From NCBI RefSeq assembly GCF_000684975.1, contig NZ_BAXZ01000004.1, positions 186,001 to 250,000 of the forward strand: a DNA stretch of 64,000 bases. Reading direction: 5' to 3'. How positions within the stretch are numbered: position 1 is the first letter of the stretch; each line of letters begins with the position of its first letter. The notes beneath the pieces were generated by a model that searched no databases, was not told the DNA's origin, and saw nothing but the letters and a program-made list of their open reading frames with translations. This DNA comes from Paraburkholderia acidipaludis NBRC 101816 (lineage in GTDB: Bacteria > Pseudomonadota > Gammaproteobacteria > Burkholderiales > Burkholderiaceae). Below, piece by piece: positions 1 to 9,113 of the stretch. A program made the position numbers and the translations under genes.

Positions 1-327
1 TCAGTGCGCGGATGTCCCTGAAGGCGAAGGTAATTATTTCAACAATATGAAAGCTATTAGTTTATTTCATGTAATAAACAAGAAAGTCACGAGATTCTGT
101 CCCCTGGAATTTTTTCCCTAAATGATGCGTTTTGATTGCCGTTAACGGCGATGTGCTGCCGTCTTTTTTTGTCATTTTCGTGCGCTTTTCTTTGAGCTTT
201 GATTATGCATTTCCGGTGCGATCGACGCACGGGATGTAAATCGGAGTTCGGCTTGCCTGTATGCGGCGATGAGCGCAGCGGTCTACAAGTGGAAGGCAAC
301 GTGGTAACTACTGAGGTGGAGTACCGG
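1..327. other. Non-coding leader upstream of the pilus operon
   Basis: No gene is supported here. The first 130 bases are distinctly more AT-rich than the rest of the window, as expected for a promoter region. They contain a perfect inverted repeat (listed separately) and several TA-rich hexamers that could serve as a -10. The open frame continuing upstream of the chosen first pilus gene start has no signal-peptide logic and is treated as non-coding. Confidence 0.5.
60..79. promoter_or_regulatory. AT-rich palindrome upstream of pilus operon
   Basis: GTTTATT and AATAAAC form perfect 7-base arms around TCATGT. The element is about 250 bases upstream of the first pilus gene in the most AT-rich stretch of the region. 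It could be an operator or part of the promoter; no regulator can be assigned. Confidence 0.3.
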
Positions 328-1404
328 ATGCGCTTTCACGGCGAACGGCGTGAAAGCGCGAACAAAAATTGGGTCAAGGCGCTGGTTTTCTTTGCGATTC
401 AGGCATTGCTGTGCTGCACATGGCTTGCCTGCCGTACCGCGTATGCGTCCGATTCGCAGGTGATCGTCGAAGGCGCGCGCGGCGCCGGGGACGCGATTCG
501 CACGAGTGGTTACAACGTGCCGCTCCTGCGTGCGCTGGAAGAGGTTGTGCCCGCAAGCTACAGCGTGAACGTGCCGAATGCGGGGCCATGGGCCGACGTG
601 CCCGTCAGCTGGCAAGCGGGTGGCTCCCTCGTTCACGTGCTCGGCGAAATTCTTTCGGTCAATCCGTCGCTGCAGGCGCATATCGATACGGACCTCGCGC
701 TCGTTACCGTCAGTGCGCGCGCGCATTCCCAGGCGGACGACCCGGCGCCTTTGGCAGCCGCATCGGCTTCATCCATTCCGACGGCCGCATCGGCCCCCGC
801 GATTCCCTCGGCGGCGCCGGTTGCAGCGGTCCCGGTTGCCCAGGATCTGGAAGCGCACGCGAACAGCCCTTCAGCAACCCTTTCGCCGCAAACGGTTGCG
901 GTTGTCACAAAGGCGGCAATGCCCCCGTCGACGTCTTCAACAGCCGCACCGCCGGCGCCGTCCATGCCCCCGATCATTTCGACCTCAGCAGCACCGGCGC
1001 CAGATAGTGAGACGGCGTCGGCATCGCCGAAAGCTCATGCGCACGGGCACATGGCCCCCACGGAGCGCGCGCCCGTATTGCCGATAGCCGTAGCCGCGCC
1101 TCTGCCCGCACAAGCGCAAGCACAGGCGCAAGAGCCGGCGGAGGTCCAGACCGAGTGGCAGATGCGTCCGTCGGACGGCTCGGTGCGCAACGCGCTCGCG
1201 CGCTGGGCGCGCGAGGCGGGCTGGCAATTCGTCTGGGACGTGCCGACCGATTTCGCAATCGACGCGACGGCCACGGTGCACGGCACGCTCGAAGAAGCGC
1301 TGCGCCAGGTCGTCGAGGCGCTCGCCGGGTCGGCGGTGCCGATTCAGGCCGTCATGTACAAGCGCAACCGCGTGTTGCGGGTGATTGCGAAAGGGGCCAA
1401 CTGA
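328..1404 (+). CDS. pilL: Type IVb pilus biogenesis protein, TcpQ/PilL-like
   Basis: 358-residue exported protein heading the type IVb pilus operon. After a basic N-terminus there is a hydrophobic segment (about residues 16-34) followed by AYAS, giving a plausible signal peptide. A conserved-looking N-terminal domain (about 36-130) is joined by a long Ala/Pro-rich linker (about 130-270) to a C-terminal TcpQ-type domain (about 276-358; GSVRNALARWAREAGWQF). TcpQ-domain proteins help place or stabilise the pilus secretin in the outer membrane. The ATG at 328 is chosen because GAGGTGGAG lies six bases upstream; an upstream in-frame ATG at 199 would put a non-secretory stretch before the signal peptide. 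Its stop overlaps the pilN start. Confidence 0.7.
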   Translation: MRFHGERRESANKNWVKALVFFAIQALLCCTWLACRTAYASDSQVIVEGARGAGDAIRTSGYNVPLLRALEEVVPASYSVNVPNAGPWADVPVSWQAGGSLVHVLGEILSVNPSLQAHIDTDLALVTVSARAHSQADDPAPLAAASASSIPTAASAPAIPSAAPVAAVPVAQDLEAHANSPSATLSPQTVAVVTKAAMPPSTSSTAAPPAPSMPPIISTSAAPAPDSETASASPKAHAHGHMAPTERAPVLPIAVAAPLPAQAQAQAQEPAEVQTEWQMRPSDGSVRNALARWAREAGWQFVWDVPTDFAIDATATVHGTLEEALRQVVEALAGSAVPIQAVMYKRNRVLRVIAKGAN

Positions 1405-3128
1405 TGCGCGCACCGCACCGTTACTTCGCCGCCGTGGTCGCGTGCCTGCCCCTGCTCGCGGGCTGTACGGGTCTCATGCACAAGATCGACAGCGACGCGC
1501 AATCCGACAACGCGCGCGCCACCCGGCTGCTCAGCCAGTCCGAGGCGGGCGACAACCGCGCGAGCGATCCGGACGCCGTGGTCGTCAAGGACCAGCTCTG
1601 GCTCTCGGGCAAGACGCTCAAGATTCCGGCGAAGGCGACGCTGCCCGCCGTTTTCGACGAGCCGGCGAGCTTCGACGGAACCGTCGATTCGCTCAGGGCG
1701 TTCGCCGACCGCGTGTCGCGTCTCGTGCACGTGCCGGTGAAGGTCATGCCGAGCGCCGACGATGCGGCCGAGCGCGCCAGCGAGGCGGCCAACCCGTCGA
1801 GCGCGATGTCCACCGGTACGCCGGGGACGCCGCCGCTGCCCACGGGGCTGCTGCAGGGCCCGACGCTGCAGCAGCTGGCCGCGGCGGGGCGCAACAACGC
1901 GGCCCAGGCCGCGCCCAGGCCCGTTCGCATCGTCTATTCGGGCGGCACGCTGCACGGGCTGCTCGACGCCGCCGCCGCCCGCTTCAACGTCTACTGGAAA
2001 TACGAGGACGGCGCGATCGTCTTCTTCTATACGGAGACGCGCGTCTTCCAGGTGCTCGCCGTTCCGGGCGACTCGTCGGTCGCTACCAACGTCGTGAGCG
2101 GCTCGAGCAACAACGGCGGCCAGTCGGCGGGCACCGGCAGCGGCGGGTCGTCCGGCGGCACCAGCACCGCAAGCAGCGGCTCGGGAAGCACGCCGACAGT
2201 CTCGTCGAACAACAACGACAACATCGCGATGAACGCCCAGCTATCCGTCTATAGCAGTTTGCAGAGCGCCATCAAGGCGATGCTGTCGCAGGCGGGATCG
2301 GTCGTCCTTTCGCCGGCAACCGGCTCGATCTCCGTTACCGACACGCCCGACGTGCTTGAGCACGTCGCCGAGTTCATGGAGCAGCAAAACCGCGTGCTGT
2401 CGCGCCAGGTGCTCGTCAACGTCACCGTGCTCTCCGTGACGCTCACCGATCAGGACAGCTACGGTATCAACTGGAATGCCGTCTATCAGGCGCTCGGAAC
2501 GAAGTTCGGCATTTCGACGTCGTTCACGAGCCTGATCACCAACCCGAACAGTTTCTCTGCAACGGTCATTTCGCCGTCGAGCCGCGCCAATACGACCAAC
2601 GCGATGATCGCCGCGCTGTCCACGCAAGGCTCCGTGCGCCAGAAGACGTCGGCTTCGCTCACGACGATGAACGACCAGCCGGTTCCGGTGCAGGTGGCCG
2701 AGGAAGAAAGCTATCTCGCGCAGATCTCGACGACCAACACGCTCAACGTAGGCACCGAAACGTCGCTTACGCCCGGAACGGTGACGACGGGCCTCAATCT
2801 CACGCTGCTGCCGCACGTACTCGACGACGGCACGGTGATGATGCAGTTCTACACGAACATTTCGTCGCTCGTGTCGCTGAGTACGTTTACTTCGAACGGC
2901 GAAGAGATCCAGCTGCCCACCGTCGACACGCGCAACTTCCTGCAGCGCATTTCGGTGAAATCGGGGCAGACGCTCGTCATCAGCGGCTACGAAGGCATCG
3001 CGGACCAGGGCAGCCGGCAGGGCGTCGGGGCGCCCACGAACTATGTGCTGGGCGGGGGCGTGAGCGGCACGCATCAGAAAGAGATCATCGTCATCCTGCT
3101 TTCGCCGATCGTGCTGAACGGCGCCTGA
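1404..3128 (+). CDS. pilN: Type IVb pilus secretin lipoprotein PilN
   Basis: 574-residue outer-membrane secretin through which the pilus passes. A lipobox (LLAGC, Cys21) marks it as a lipoprotein, typical of PilN/BfpB-type secretins. N-domains are followed by a Gly/Ser/Asn-rich linker (about residues 233-270) and the C-terminal secretin domain (about 385-574), ending in IIVILLSPIVLNGA. The start is the ATG overlapping the pilL stop (TGATG), so the two genes are translationally coupled. Length and order (pilL-N-O-P-Q-R-S) match the R64/TCP-like type IVb systems. Confidence 0.88.
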   Translation: MRAPHRYFAAVVACLPLLAGCTGLMHKIDSDAQSDNARATRLLSQSEAGDNRASDPDAVVVKDQLWLSGKTLKIPAKATLPAVFDEPASFDGTVDSLRAFADRVSRLVHVPVKVMPSADDAAERASEAANPSSAMSTGTPGTPPLPTGLLQGPTLQQLAAAGRNNAAQAAPRPVRIVYSGGTLHGLLDAAAARFNVYWKYEDGAIVFFYTETRVFQVLAVPGDSSVATNVVSGSSNNGGQSAGTGSGGSSGGTSTASSGSGSTPTVSSNNNDNIAMNAQLSVYSSLQSAIKAMLSQAGSVVLSPATGSISVTDTPDVLEHVAEFMEQQNRVLSRQVLVNVTVLSVTLTDQDSYGINWNAVYQALGTKFGISTSFTSLITNPNSFSATVISPSSRANTTNAMIAALSTQGSVRQKTSASLTTMNDQPVPVQVAEEESYLAQISTTNTLNVGTETSLTPGTVTTGLNLTLLPHVLDDGTVMMQFYTNISSLVSLSTFTSNGEEIQLPTVDTRNFLQRISVKSGQTLVISGYEGIADQGSRQGVGAPTNYVLGGGVSGTHQKEIIVILLSPIVLNGA

Positions 3129-3153
3129 CGACCGCGAATCGAGCGAAACCGCC

Positions 3154-4467
3154 ATGGCGACCCAAGTCATCCAGATAGGCCGGCAGCGCTTCATTTGCGG
3201 CCTGTTCTGGCAATCGTTGTCGCGCCGCCACGAATTGCGTGCGGAGGCGGTCGAGCTGGCCGCACGCCTGAATTTCGATGCGATGGTGCTGCGCATCGAC
3301 CGTTCGTTCGCGGGCGTCGGCTTTGCGAGCACGCGCGAGGGCGCGCAGCTCGGCTTGCCTTCGCTGGGCGCGCTCGTTTCGAAGACGATCGCGACCGAAG
3401 GCGCGTTCTACGACGGCCGCCAGCAGCCCGCGCCGAACTGGCTCGGCGCATTTCAGCTGCCCGACGGCCGCTGGGCGTACTTCGCCGTGCGCGACGGGGC
3501 GTTCTTGCCGAACGGCGACTGGGTCGGGACGAGCGAAGAAGTGTTCGAGCGGCTGCACAGCGACTACAGCCTCGGCGGCTGGAATGTCGTGATCGGCGAT
3601 CAGCAGCTCGAGGTGCAGGGCTTTCACAATTTCTACGCGCGGCGTATCGAGAATATGATCCCGCGCCGCGGCGGCAAGCCTCATCTGCCGCGCTGGCTGA
3701 ACCTCACGCGGGTTCAAAGACAGTCCCCGCGGCTTGCGATCGCGATTGCCGCCGTTGTGCTCGTCGTGGTGGCGGGCGGCGTGCTCGGCTTTCGGGCGTG
3801 GCGTCGCCATCAGGAGGAAATCGCGCAGGAGCAGGCGTTCGAGCGGGTGCGCGCGCAACTGCGGCTGCATCCGCACAAGCCGGTCAAGCCGCCCGAGGCC
3901 CCGCACCCCTGGGCCTCCGAACCGTTGCCCGCGACGTTCGTTCGCGCCTGTCTCGATCACTTCGCAAACATGGCGCCGGGCGGTTGGGATCTCGACGAAT
4001 ATGACTGCCGGGCGGCCAACGTCAGCTATAGCTGGTCGCGCGGCGGATCGAACGTGGCGATGCTGATGGCGGCGGAGCCGCGCGCGGCCATCGACAGCAC
4101 CGGCGACCACGCCACGTATGTCGAGCCGTTGTCGTTGCCGGCGGGCGGCGACGACGCGATCGGCGGGATCCGCGGCGTGCGGTTGCGCATGCTGTCCGCG
4201 TTCCAGCTGCTGGGCGTGGACCTCAAGTTCTCGCTGCAGGCGACGAGCGCGCCGCAAAAAAGCCTTGCCCAGCAGACGCTGGACCGGTTGCACCCGGGTG
4301 GCGCGCCGCCGGCGCCCACGTGGGAGACGTGGCACATCACGGCGGCGCTGGGCGAGGTATCGCCCGAGAGCGTGGTCAAGTATCTGGACGAACCCGGCAT
4401 ACGCATCGAGAAAATCTCGTACAAGGCCGGGCAATGGACCCTGGACGGAGCGCTATATGAAAAATGA
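3154..4467 (+). CDS. pilO: Type IVb pilus assembly protein PilO
   Basis: 437-residue bitopic inner-membrane protein. One strong transmembrane segment (about residues 193-212, rich in Ala/Val/Leu) separates a cytoplasmic N-terminal half from a periplasmic C-terminal half. In type IVb pili PilO joins the inner-membrane platform linking the ATPase to the secretin. It begins 25 bases after pilN and overlaps pilP by 11 bases, so it is part of the same operon. Identification rests on order, size and topology as well as general similarity to the PilO family. Confidence 0.8.
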   Translation: MATQVIQIGRQRFICGLFWQSLSRRHELRAEAVELAARLNFDAMVLRIDRSFAGVGFASTREGAQLGLPSLGALVSKTIATEGAFYDGRQQPAPNWLGAFQLPDGRWAYFAVRDGAFLPNGDWVGTSEEVFERLHSDYSLGGWNVVIGDQQLEVQGFHNFYARRIENMIPRRGGKPHLPRWLNLTRVQRQSPRLAIAIAAVVLVVVAGGVLGFRAWRRHQEEIAQEQAFERVRAQLRLHPHKPVKPPEAPHPWASEPLPATFVRACLDHFANMAPGGWDLDEYDCRAANVSYSWSRGGSNVAMLMAAEPRAAIDSTGDHATYVEPLSLPAGGDDAIGGIRGVRLRMLSAFQLLGVDLKFSLQATSAPQKSLAQQTLDRLHPGGAPPAPTWETWHITAALGEVSPESVVKYLDEPGIRIEKISYKAGQWTLDGALYEK

Positions 4468-5059
4468 CCGCGCAATGGCCTTATTGATGATGATCGCCTG
4501 TTGCTTCGCATGGCCCGTCGCGGCGCTGGCCCAAGGTCCGGGCGGCGCCGCCAGTGCGCCCGCCAATGCGCCCGCCGACGCGCCCGCCGATAGCGGGCCG
4601 CGCGCGACCGTCGTGCCGACGCCGGCCGCCGTGCAGGCCGCCGACGAACTGATGCAGCTGCAGGAAGAGACGCTGCTGCTCAAGGCGCAGCTGAAAAAGC
4701 TCGATGCACAGGCGGAGGTCGTGGAACGCGAGCAGGCGATTCACCGGATGGGGGGAACGGCTTCGTACGGCGACCTGTCGCTCGTGGCGACACAGAGCCT
4801 CGGCAAGCGGATGAACGCGACGATTTCGAGCAGCGACGGCGCGGAGATGGACGTGCGCGCGGGCGACACGCTGCCGAACGGCATGCGTGTCGTGTCGATT
4901 CGCTCCGGGGCGATCGTCCTCGCGGGCGAGGACGGGCACCGCGTGACGCTCACGGTCACTTCGCCGCAGCAGGCGCCGCACAACGTCGCGGCCACAGGCG
5001 CTGCCGCGGACGGCGCGGGCGTGCCGCCGCTTCCCACTTTGCCCACGTCGTTGAGGTAA
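4457..5059 (+). CDS. pilP: Type IVb pilus biogenesis protein PilP
   Basis: 200-residue exported protein with a clear signal peptide (about residues 1-25, ending ALA-Q), an Ala/Pro-rich stretch, a short coiled coil (about 60-95; LMQLQEETLLLKAQLKKL) and a C-terminal beta-rich domain of the PilP/GspC kind. PilP bridges the inner-membrane complex to the secretin. The ATG lies inside the end of pilO and its stop overlaps the pilQ start (TAATG). Confidence 0.8.
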   Translation: MKNDRAMALLMMIACCFAWPVAALAQGPGGAASAPANAPADAPADSGPRATVVPTPAAVQAADELMQLQEETLLLKAQLKKLDAQAEVVEREQAIHRMGGTASYGDLSLVATQSLGKRMNATISSSDGAEMDVRAGDTLPNGMRVVSIRSGAIVLAGEDGHRVTLTVTSPQQAPHNVAATGAAADGAGVPPLPTLPTSLR

Positions 5060-6831
5060 TGGCCATGGAATCCGCACCCGTGCCTCCGGGCAATCCGCCC
5101 AAAACAATCAAGCCGCTCGTTCTGTCGCGCGCGGCAAAGCCCGCTGCCGTCGACGACGCAGGCGCGCCGACCCTCGTTCCGGCGCTCGTGGCGCCGCGCG
5201 AAGCGGCTGCGGATACGGCATCGGCATCGGCGTCGGCGTCGGCGTCGGTCGTCTCCGCGCTGCCGGTATTGCCGGCGCGACCCGCGGCGTTCGCGGCGCC
5301 GCCCGCCGGCGCGCGGCCGCTTTCGGACAGCGGCGAATTCGCCGCGAGCGAGGAAGAGCGCAAGTTCCTCTGCCTGCTCGACGACGGCGCGCTGCTCGTC
5401 GCCGAAGGGCACGAGATGAACCCGTTCGTGCTGTCGTATTGCGCGCGCCTCGAACGCCTCAACTGCCGCTATACGACGCGGCTCGTGAGCCTCGACGTCA
5501 TCCGGCGCGCCTATCAGGGCCAGCGCCGCGACGGCAGCGCGGAGCGCGTCGATCACACGCAGATGCAGGTGGTCGCGAAGAACCTGATCTCGAGGGCTTG
5601 CGACGAGCGGGCTTCGGACATCCACATTCGCGTCAATCGCTTCAGCACGGAGATCCTGTTTCGCATTCACAACGAACTCGTGCGCGTGTCGGAGCAGACG
5701 CGCGAGTACGGCGAGCGGCTGCTCGCCACGCTCTATGCCGCGATGTCGAGCGTTTCGGACGCGACCTACAAGCCTAACGAGCGGCAGGACGCGGCGATCG
5801 GCGACCGGGACAAGCTGCCCGACCGACTCTTCGGTGTGCGTATCGCCACGGCGCCGACGAGCATCGGCAACGTGATGGTGCTGCGTCTTCTGTACAACGA
5901 CGCGGGCGAATCGACAAGCCTGCTGGACCTCGGCTTCACGCCGACGCAGGCCGGCGTGTTCGACCTGCTCACGCAGCAGCCGCACGGCATGAACATCATC
6001 AGCGGACCGACCGGCTCCGGCAAGTCGACGACGCTGCAGCGCGTGCTCACGAAGCAGTTGCGCGAAATGGCCGGCTCGATCCACGTGATCACGGTGGAAG
6101 ACCCGGTGGAATATCCGATCGAAGGCGCCGTGCAGACGCCGGTCATCAATGCGCCGACCGAAGAGGCGCGTTCGCTGGCGTTCGCCGCGGCGATCGCCAA
6201 CGCGATGCGTCTGGACCCGGACACGATCATGATCGGCGAAGTGCGCGACCGCGCTTCCGCGCAAAGCGCGTTGCGCGCGGCGATGACGGGCCACCAGGTC
6301 TGGACGACGGTTCACGCGAACGGCGCGCTCGCGATCGTCGACCGTCTCGTGGATCTCGGCCTGCCCATCGCGATGATCACCGACGAATCGCTGGTGACGG
6401 GTCTCATCAGCCAGCGCCTCGTGAAGCTGTTGTGTCCGCACTGTTCGGTTCCGCTGACCGATGCGATCCATCAGCTCGACGTGGGGCTGGTCGCGCGGTT
6501 AAAGCGCGCGGTCGGTCCGCGCTTCGAACAGGTCCGTATCGCGGGGCCCGGTTGCCCGCACTGCAAGAGCGGCACGGTCGGCCGCACGGTCGTGGCCGAA
6601 GTGGTGCATACCAATCAGAAGTTTTGCGAGCTGCTGCGCGCGGGGCGCAAGTCCGAGGCGCATCACTACTGGGTCGCCGAACTCGGCGGCCAGACGGTCG
6701 CGCAACATGCGATCGACAAGGTGGCCGAAGGGCTCGTCGATCCGCGCATGGCGGAGCGCGTGGTCGGGCCGCTGCAGCATGCCGGCGGGTTCGAGCCCCA
6801 ACTGGCGGTCGGAAACAGCTATGGCACTTGA
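5059..6831 (+). CDS. pilQ: Type IVb pilus assembly ATPase PilQ (GspE family)
   Basis: 590-residue cytoplasmic GspE/PilB-family ATPase that powers pilus extension. Visible motifs are a Walker A loop (GPTGSGKST from about residue 316), an Asp-box/Walker B region (IMIGEVRD about 390) and a His box (TGHQVWTTVHANG). Two CPHC pairs (459-462 and 499-502) form the zinc-binding tetracysteine motif of assembly ATPases. The first 90 residues are low-complexity, including a run of Ala-Ser repeats (about residues 53-64) encoded by a short tandem GCATCG/GCGTCG repeat. In R64 nomenclature PilQ is the ATPase, not the secretin. Confidence 0.92.
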   Translation: MAMESAPVPPGNPPKTIKPLVLSRAAKPAAVDDAGAPTLVPALVAPREAAADTASASASASASVVSALPVLPARPAAFAAPPAGARPLSDSGEFAASEEERKFLCLLDDGALLVAEGHEMNPFVLSYCARLERLNCRYTTRLVSLDVIRRAYQGQRRDGSAERVDHTQMQVVAKNLISRACDERASDIHIRVNRFSTEILFRIHNELVRVSEQTREYGERLLATLYAAMSSVSDATYKPNERQDAAIGDRDKLPDRLFGVRIATAPTSIGNVMVLRLLYNDAGESTSLLDLGFTPTQAGVFDLLTQQPHGMNIISGPTGSGKSTTLQRVLTKQLREMAGSIHVITVEDPVEYPIEGAVQTPVINAPTEEARSLAFAAAIANAMRLDPDTIMIGEVRDRASAQSALRAAMTGHQVWTTVHANGALAIVDRLVDLGLPIAMITDESLVTGLISQRLVKLLCPHCSVPLTDAIHQLDVGLVARLKRAVGPRFEQVRIAGPGCPHCKSGTVGRTVVAEVVHTNQKFCELLRAGRKSEAHHYWVAELGGQTVAQHAIDKVAEGLVDPRMAERVVGPLQHAGGFEPQLAVGNSYGT

Positions 6832-7897
6832 CCTCAACCGGCAATGGGCCCGCCTGCAGCTGACGGCGAACACGCGCCTGCGGATCTACCGCAAGATCGC
6901 GAAGATGCTGTCGAACGGACTGCCGCTGCTCAAGATTCTGGAAGAGCTCGAACTGCGGGCTTCGCACGAGGGACGCAAGCCGAACGAGTCGCTCGCGATC
7001 ACGCTGGCGGACTGGCGCGCCGTGGTGCAAAACGGCGGCATGCTGGCCGAGGCGATGACGTGGTGGGTTCCGCACACGGAACAGATGATCGTCATGGCGG
7101 GCGAGCAGTCGGGGCGTCTCGAGGCCTCGCTGCTGAACGTTTGCGGTGTCGTGCAGTACAGCAGCCGCATTCGCGCGGCGATTGTCGGCGGCCTTGCTTA
7201 TCCGACCGTGATTCTCGCGATGACGGTGGGCTACGTCTACCTGTTCGGCAAGCTCGTGATCCCGCGCTTTGCATTGATCGTCAGCCCCGAGAACTGGCAT
7301 GGCGTTGCCCGCTCGCTCTTCGACCTGTCGCGCTTCGTCCAGACCGGGATGATTTATTGCATCGCGCTTTTCCTGATGCTGCTGGCGCTGCTGTTCTATT
7401 CGATGCCGCGCTGGTCAGGCAGCGGGCGCATTTTTCTCGACCGCTTTCCGCCGTATTCCGTGTATCGCCTGATGGTGGGCTGCGGCTTTCTGGTTGCGTT
7501 TTCCTCGTTGCAGGCCGCGGGCTTCACGGTCGAGCGCTCGCTGGCGCGGCTTGCGACGGACGCGAAGCCGTGGCTGCGCCAGCGGATCGACGACATGCTG
7601 TTCGGCGTGAAGTCGGGGCTCAATATCGGCGAGGCGATGAAAAACACCGGATACCGGTTTCCGTCGAAAGAGATCGTCGACGATCTCTGCATTTACGCCG
7701 AATACAAGGGCTTTGCCGAAGCGCTGCAGGCGATCGCCACGGAATGGATGAGCGAAGGCGTCGCCACGATCGAGACGCAGATGCGCATTGTCAACGGCGC
7801 TTCGATCGTCGTGCTCTCGCTCGTGCTGAGCTGGCTCATTACCGGCTTCTTCGGGATTCAGCAGGAAATTGCGGCTATGGCGCGCAGCGTTCATTGA
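6821..7897 (+). CDS. pilR: Type IVb pilus inner-membrane platform protein PilR
   Basis: 358-residue GspF/PilC-family polytopic membrane protein forming the platform on which pilins are extracted and assembled. Transmembrane segments are visible around IVGGLAYPTVILAMTVGYVY, MIYCIALFLMLLALLFYS and the C-terminal SIVVLSLVLSWLITGFF. The pattern of two similar halves is typical of the family. The ATG at 6821 overlaps the end of pilQ by 11 bases, so the genes are coupled. Confidence 0.88.
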   Translation: MALDLNRQWARLQLTANTRLRIYRKIAKMLSNGLPLLKILEELELRASHEGRKPNESLAITLADWRAVVQNGGMLAEAMTWWVPHTEQMIVMAGEQSGRLEASLLNVCGVVQYSSRIRAAIVGGLAYPTVILAMTVGYVYLFGKLVIPRFALIVSPENWHGVARSLFDLSRFVQTGMIYCIALFLMLLALLFYSMPRWSGSGRIFLDRFPPYSVYRLMVGCGFLVAFSSLQAAGFTVERSLARLATDAKPWLRQRIDDMLFGVKSGLNIGEAMKNTGYRFPSKEIVDDLCIYAEYKGFAEALQAIATEWMSEGVATIETQMRIVNGASIVVLSLVLSWLITGFFGIQQEIAAMARSVH

Positions 7898-7991
7898 GTT
7901 TGCGGTTTGATTGACAGAGGTACGGGGGTTGTTCGAAACGGGTGGCACGCCACGAGTGTCGTGCCGATTGTTTGAGATGACGGAGAGCAAC

Positions 7992-8579
7992 ATGCAGAGC
8001 AAGACCATGATTGGACCCATTCGCGCGGGACTGATGCGCCATCGCTCCAGGCACGCCCAGCGCGGTGCGTCGCTGCTCGAGGCGATTGCGTATCTCGGGA
8101 TCGCGGCGATTGTCGTGATCGGCGCGGTGGCGCTGTTGAACGGCGCATTCAGCAGCGCGGGAACCAACGAGCTGGCGGAACAGGTCAACGCGATTCAGGC
8201 AGGCGTGAAGAAGCTCTATATGGGGCAGACCAACGGTTACCAGGACATCGGCGTCTCGACACTGGCCGCGGCGGGGGCGCTGCCCAGCACGATTCCCGTG
8301 AGCGGCACCGGAACGACCGCGACCGCGTCGAATTCGTTTGGCGGCTCGGTGAAGGTGGCAAGTACCGCCGGCAACACGTTCACGATCGAATTCGACGACG
8401 TGCCCTCCGCCGTCTGCATCAATGCGCTTACGGCTACGGGCAGCTGGACGCAGATACAGGTTACGCCCACGTCGGGCGGCGGCGGTGCAACGGAAACCGC
8501 CTTCCCGATCACGCCTTCGACGGCGACGACGGATTGCGGCAGCAGCGGTACGGATACGATGATCTGGACTTCTACCTGA
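7992..8579 (+). CDS. pilS: Type IVb major prepilin PilS
   Basis: 195-residue prepilin. A 25-residue basic leader ends in QRG, followed by ASLLEAIAYLGIAAIVVIGA: a prepilin peptidase site with Glu at +5 and the hydrophobic assembly helix. The long leader and non-Phe residue at +1 indicate type IVb. Three cysteines follow in the mature protein, two of them (in AVCINA and TTDCGS) able to form the usual disulfide loop. The ATG at 7992 is preferred because GGAGAGC lies just upstream; in-frame ATGs at 7911 and 7977 are possible. No dedicated prepilin peptidase gene is in the window, so the housekeeping PilD is probably used (inference). Confidence 0.87.
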   Translation: MQSKTMIGPIRAGLMRHRSRHAQRGASLLEAIAYLGIAAIVVIGAVALLNGAFSSAGTNELAEQVNAIQAGVKKLYMGQTNGYQDIGVSTLAAAGALPSTIPVSGTGTTATASNSFGGSVKVASTAGNTFTIEFDDVPSAVCINALTATGSWTQIQVTPTSGGGGATETAFPITPSTATTDCGSSGTDTMIWTST

Positions 8580-8633
8580 TCGCGCCTTGCCTTCGCCGTC
8601 ATTCGTGTTCATCGACACCACAGGCGCCGGTAC

Positions 8634-9113
8634 ATGTACCTGACATGGGTCATCGTCGCGTTAGCCGTGCTGACGGGAGCCTATGCGCTGCTCGACGCCG
8701 AATCGGCGCCGCTCGCGCAGGGCCCTTCGTCGATGGCGCTCGCGACCAACATGAGCGAGTACCAGCAGGCGCTCGTCCAGTTCGCGCTGGCGAATCCGAC
8801 CTTTGCGGGCAGCGTGCAGACCTCGTATCTGGCGCCGTATCTCGGCTCCGTCGTCGCGAACCCGATATGGATGAACTACGTCGAACCCAACACGAGTTAT
8901 GGGGGCAGCCTCGTCGTCGTGTATGCGTCGGCGGTGGCGGCGACGGGCGCCATTCCGGCAATGGAGCAGCTTGCGCAAGGGTCGGCGCTGGCCGGCGTCG
9001 CGGAAGGCGCGACGGTCGTCTCGCCGGGCAACCCGCCGGTGAGCCTGCCGGCCGCGCTCGCGAACGGCATTCCAAACGGCATGCCGGTGTGGATGGCGCA
9101 GGCCTATGACTGA
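8634..9113 (+). CDS. pilM: PilM family pilus protein
   Basis: 159-residue protein with one N-terminal transmembrane or signal segment (about residues 2-18) and a small extracytoplasmic domain. Size, order and features match the PilM proteins of R64-like type IVb pili, which are needed for assembly but whose exact role is poorly defined. It sits between the major pilin and the tip protein and overlaps pilV by eight bases. Confidence 0.7.
   Translation: MYLTWVIVALAVLTGAYALLDAESAPLAQGPSSMALATNMSEYQQALVQFALANPTFAGSVQTSYLAPYLGSVVANPIWMNYVEPNTSYGGSLVVVYASAVAATGAIPAMEQLAQGSALAGVAEGATVVSPGNPPVSLPAALANGIPNGMPVWMAQAYD

Noticed and set aside
5205..5250. Short GCATCG/GCGTCG tandem repeat in pilQ as a phase-variation tract
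   Set aside because: The unit is six bases, so changes in copy number stay in frame and only alter the length of an Ala-Ser linker.
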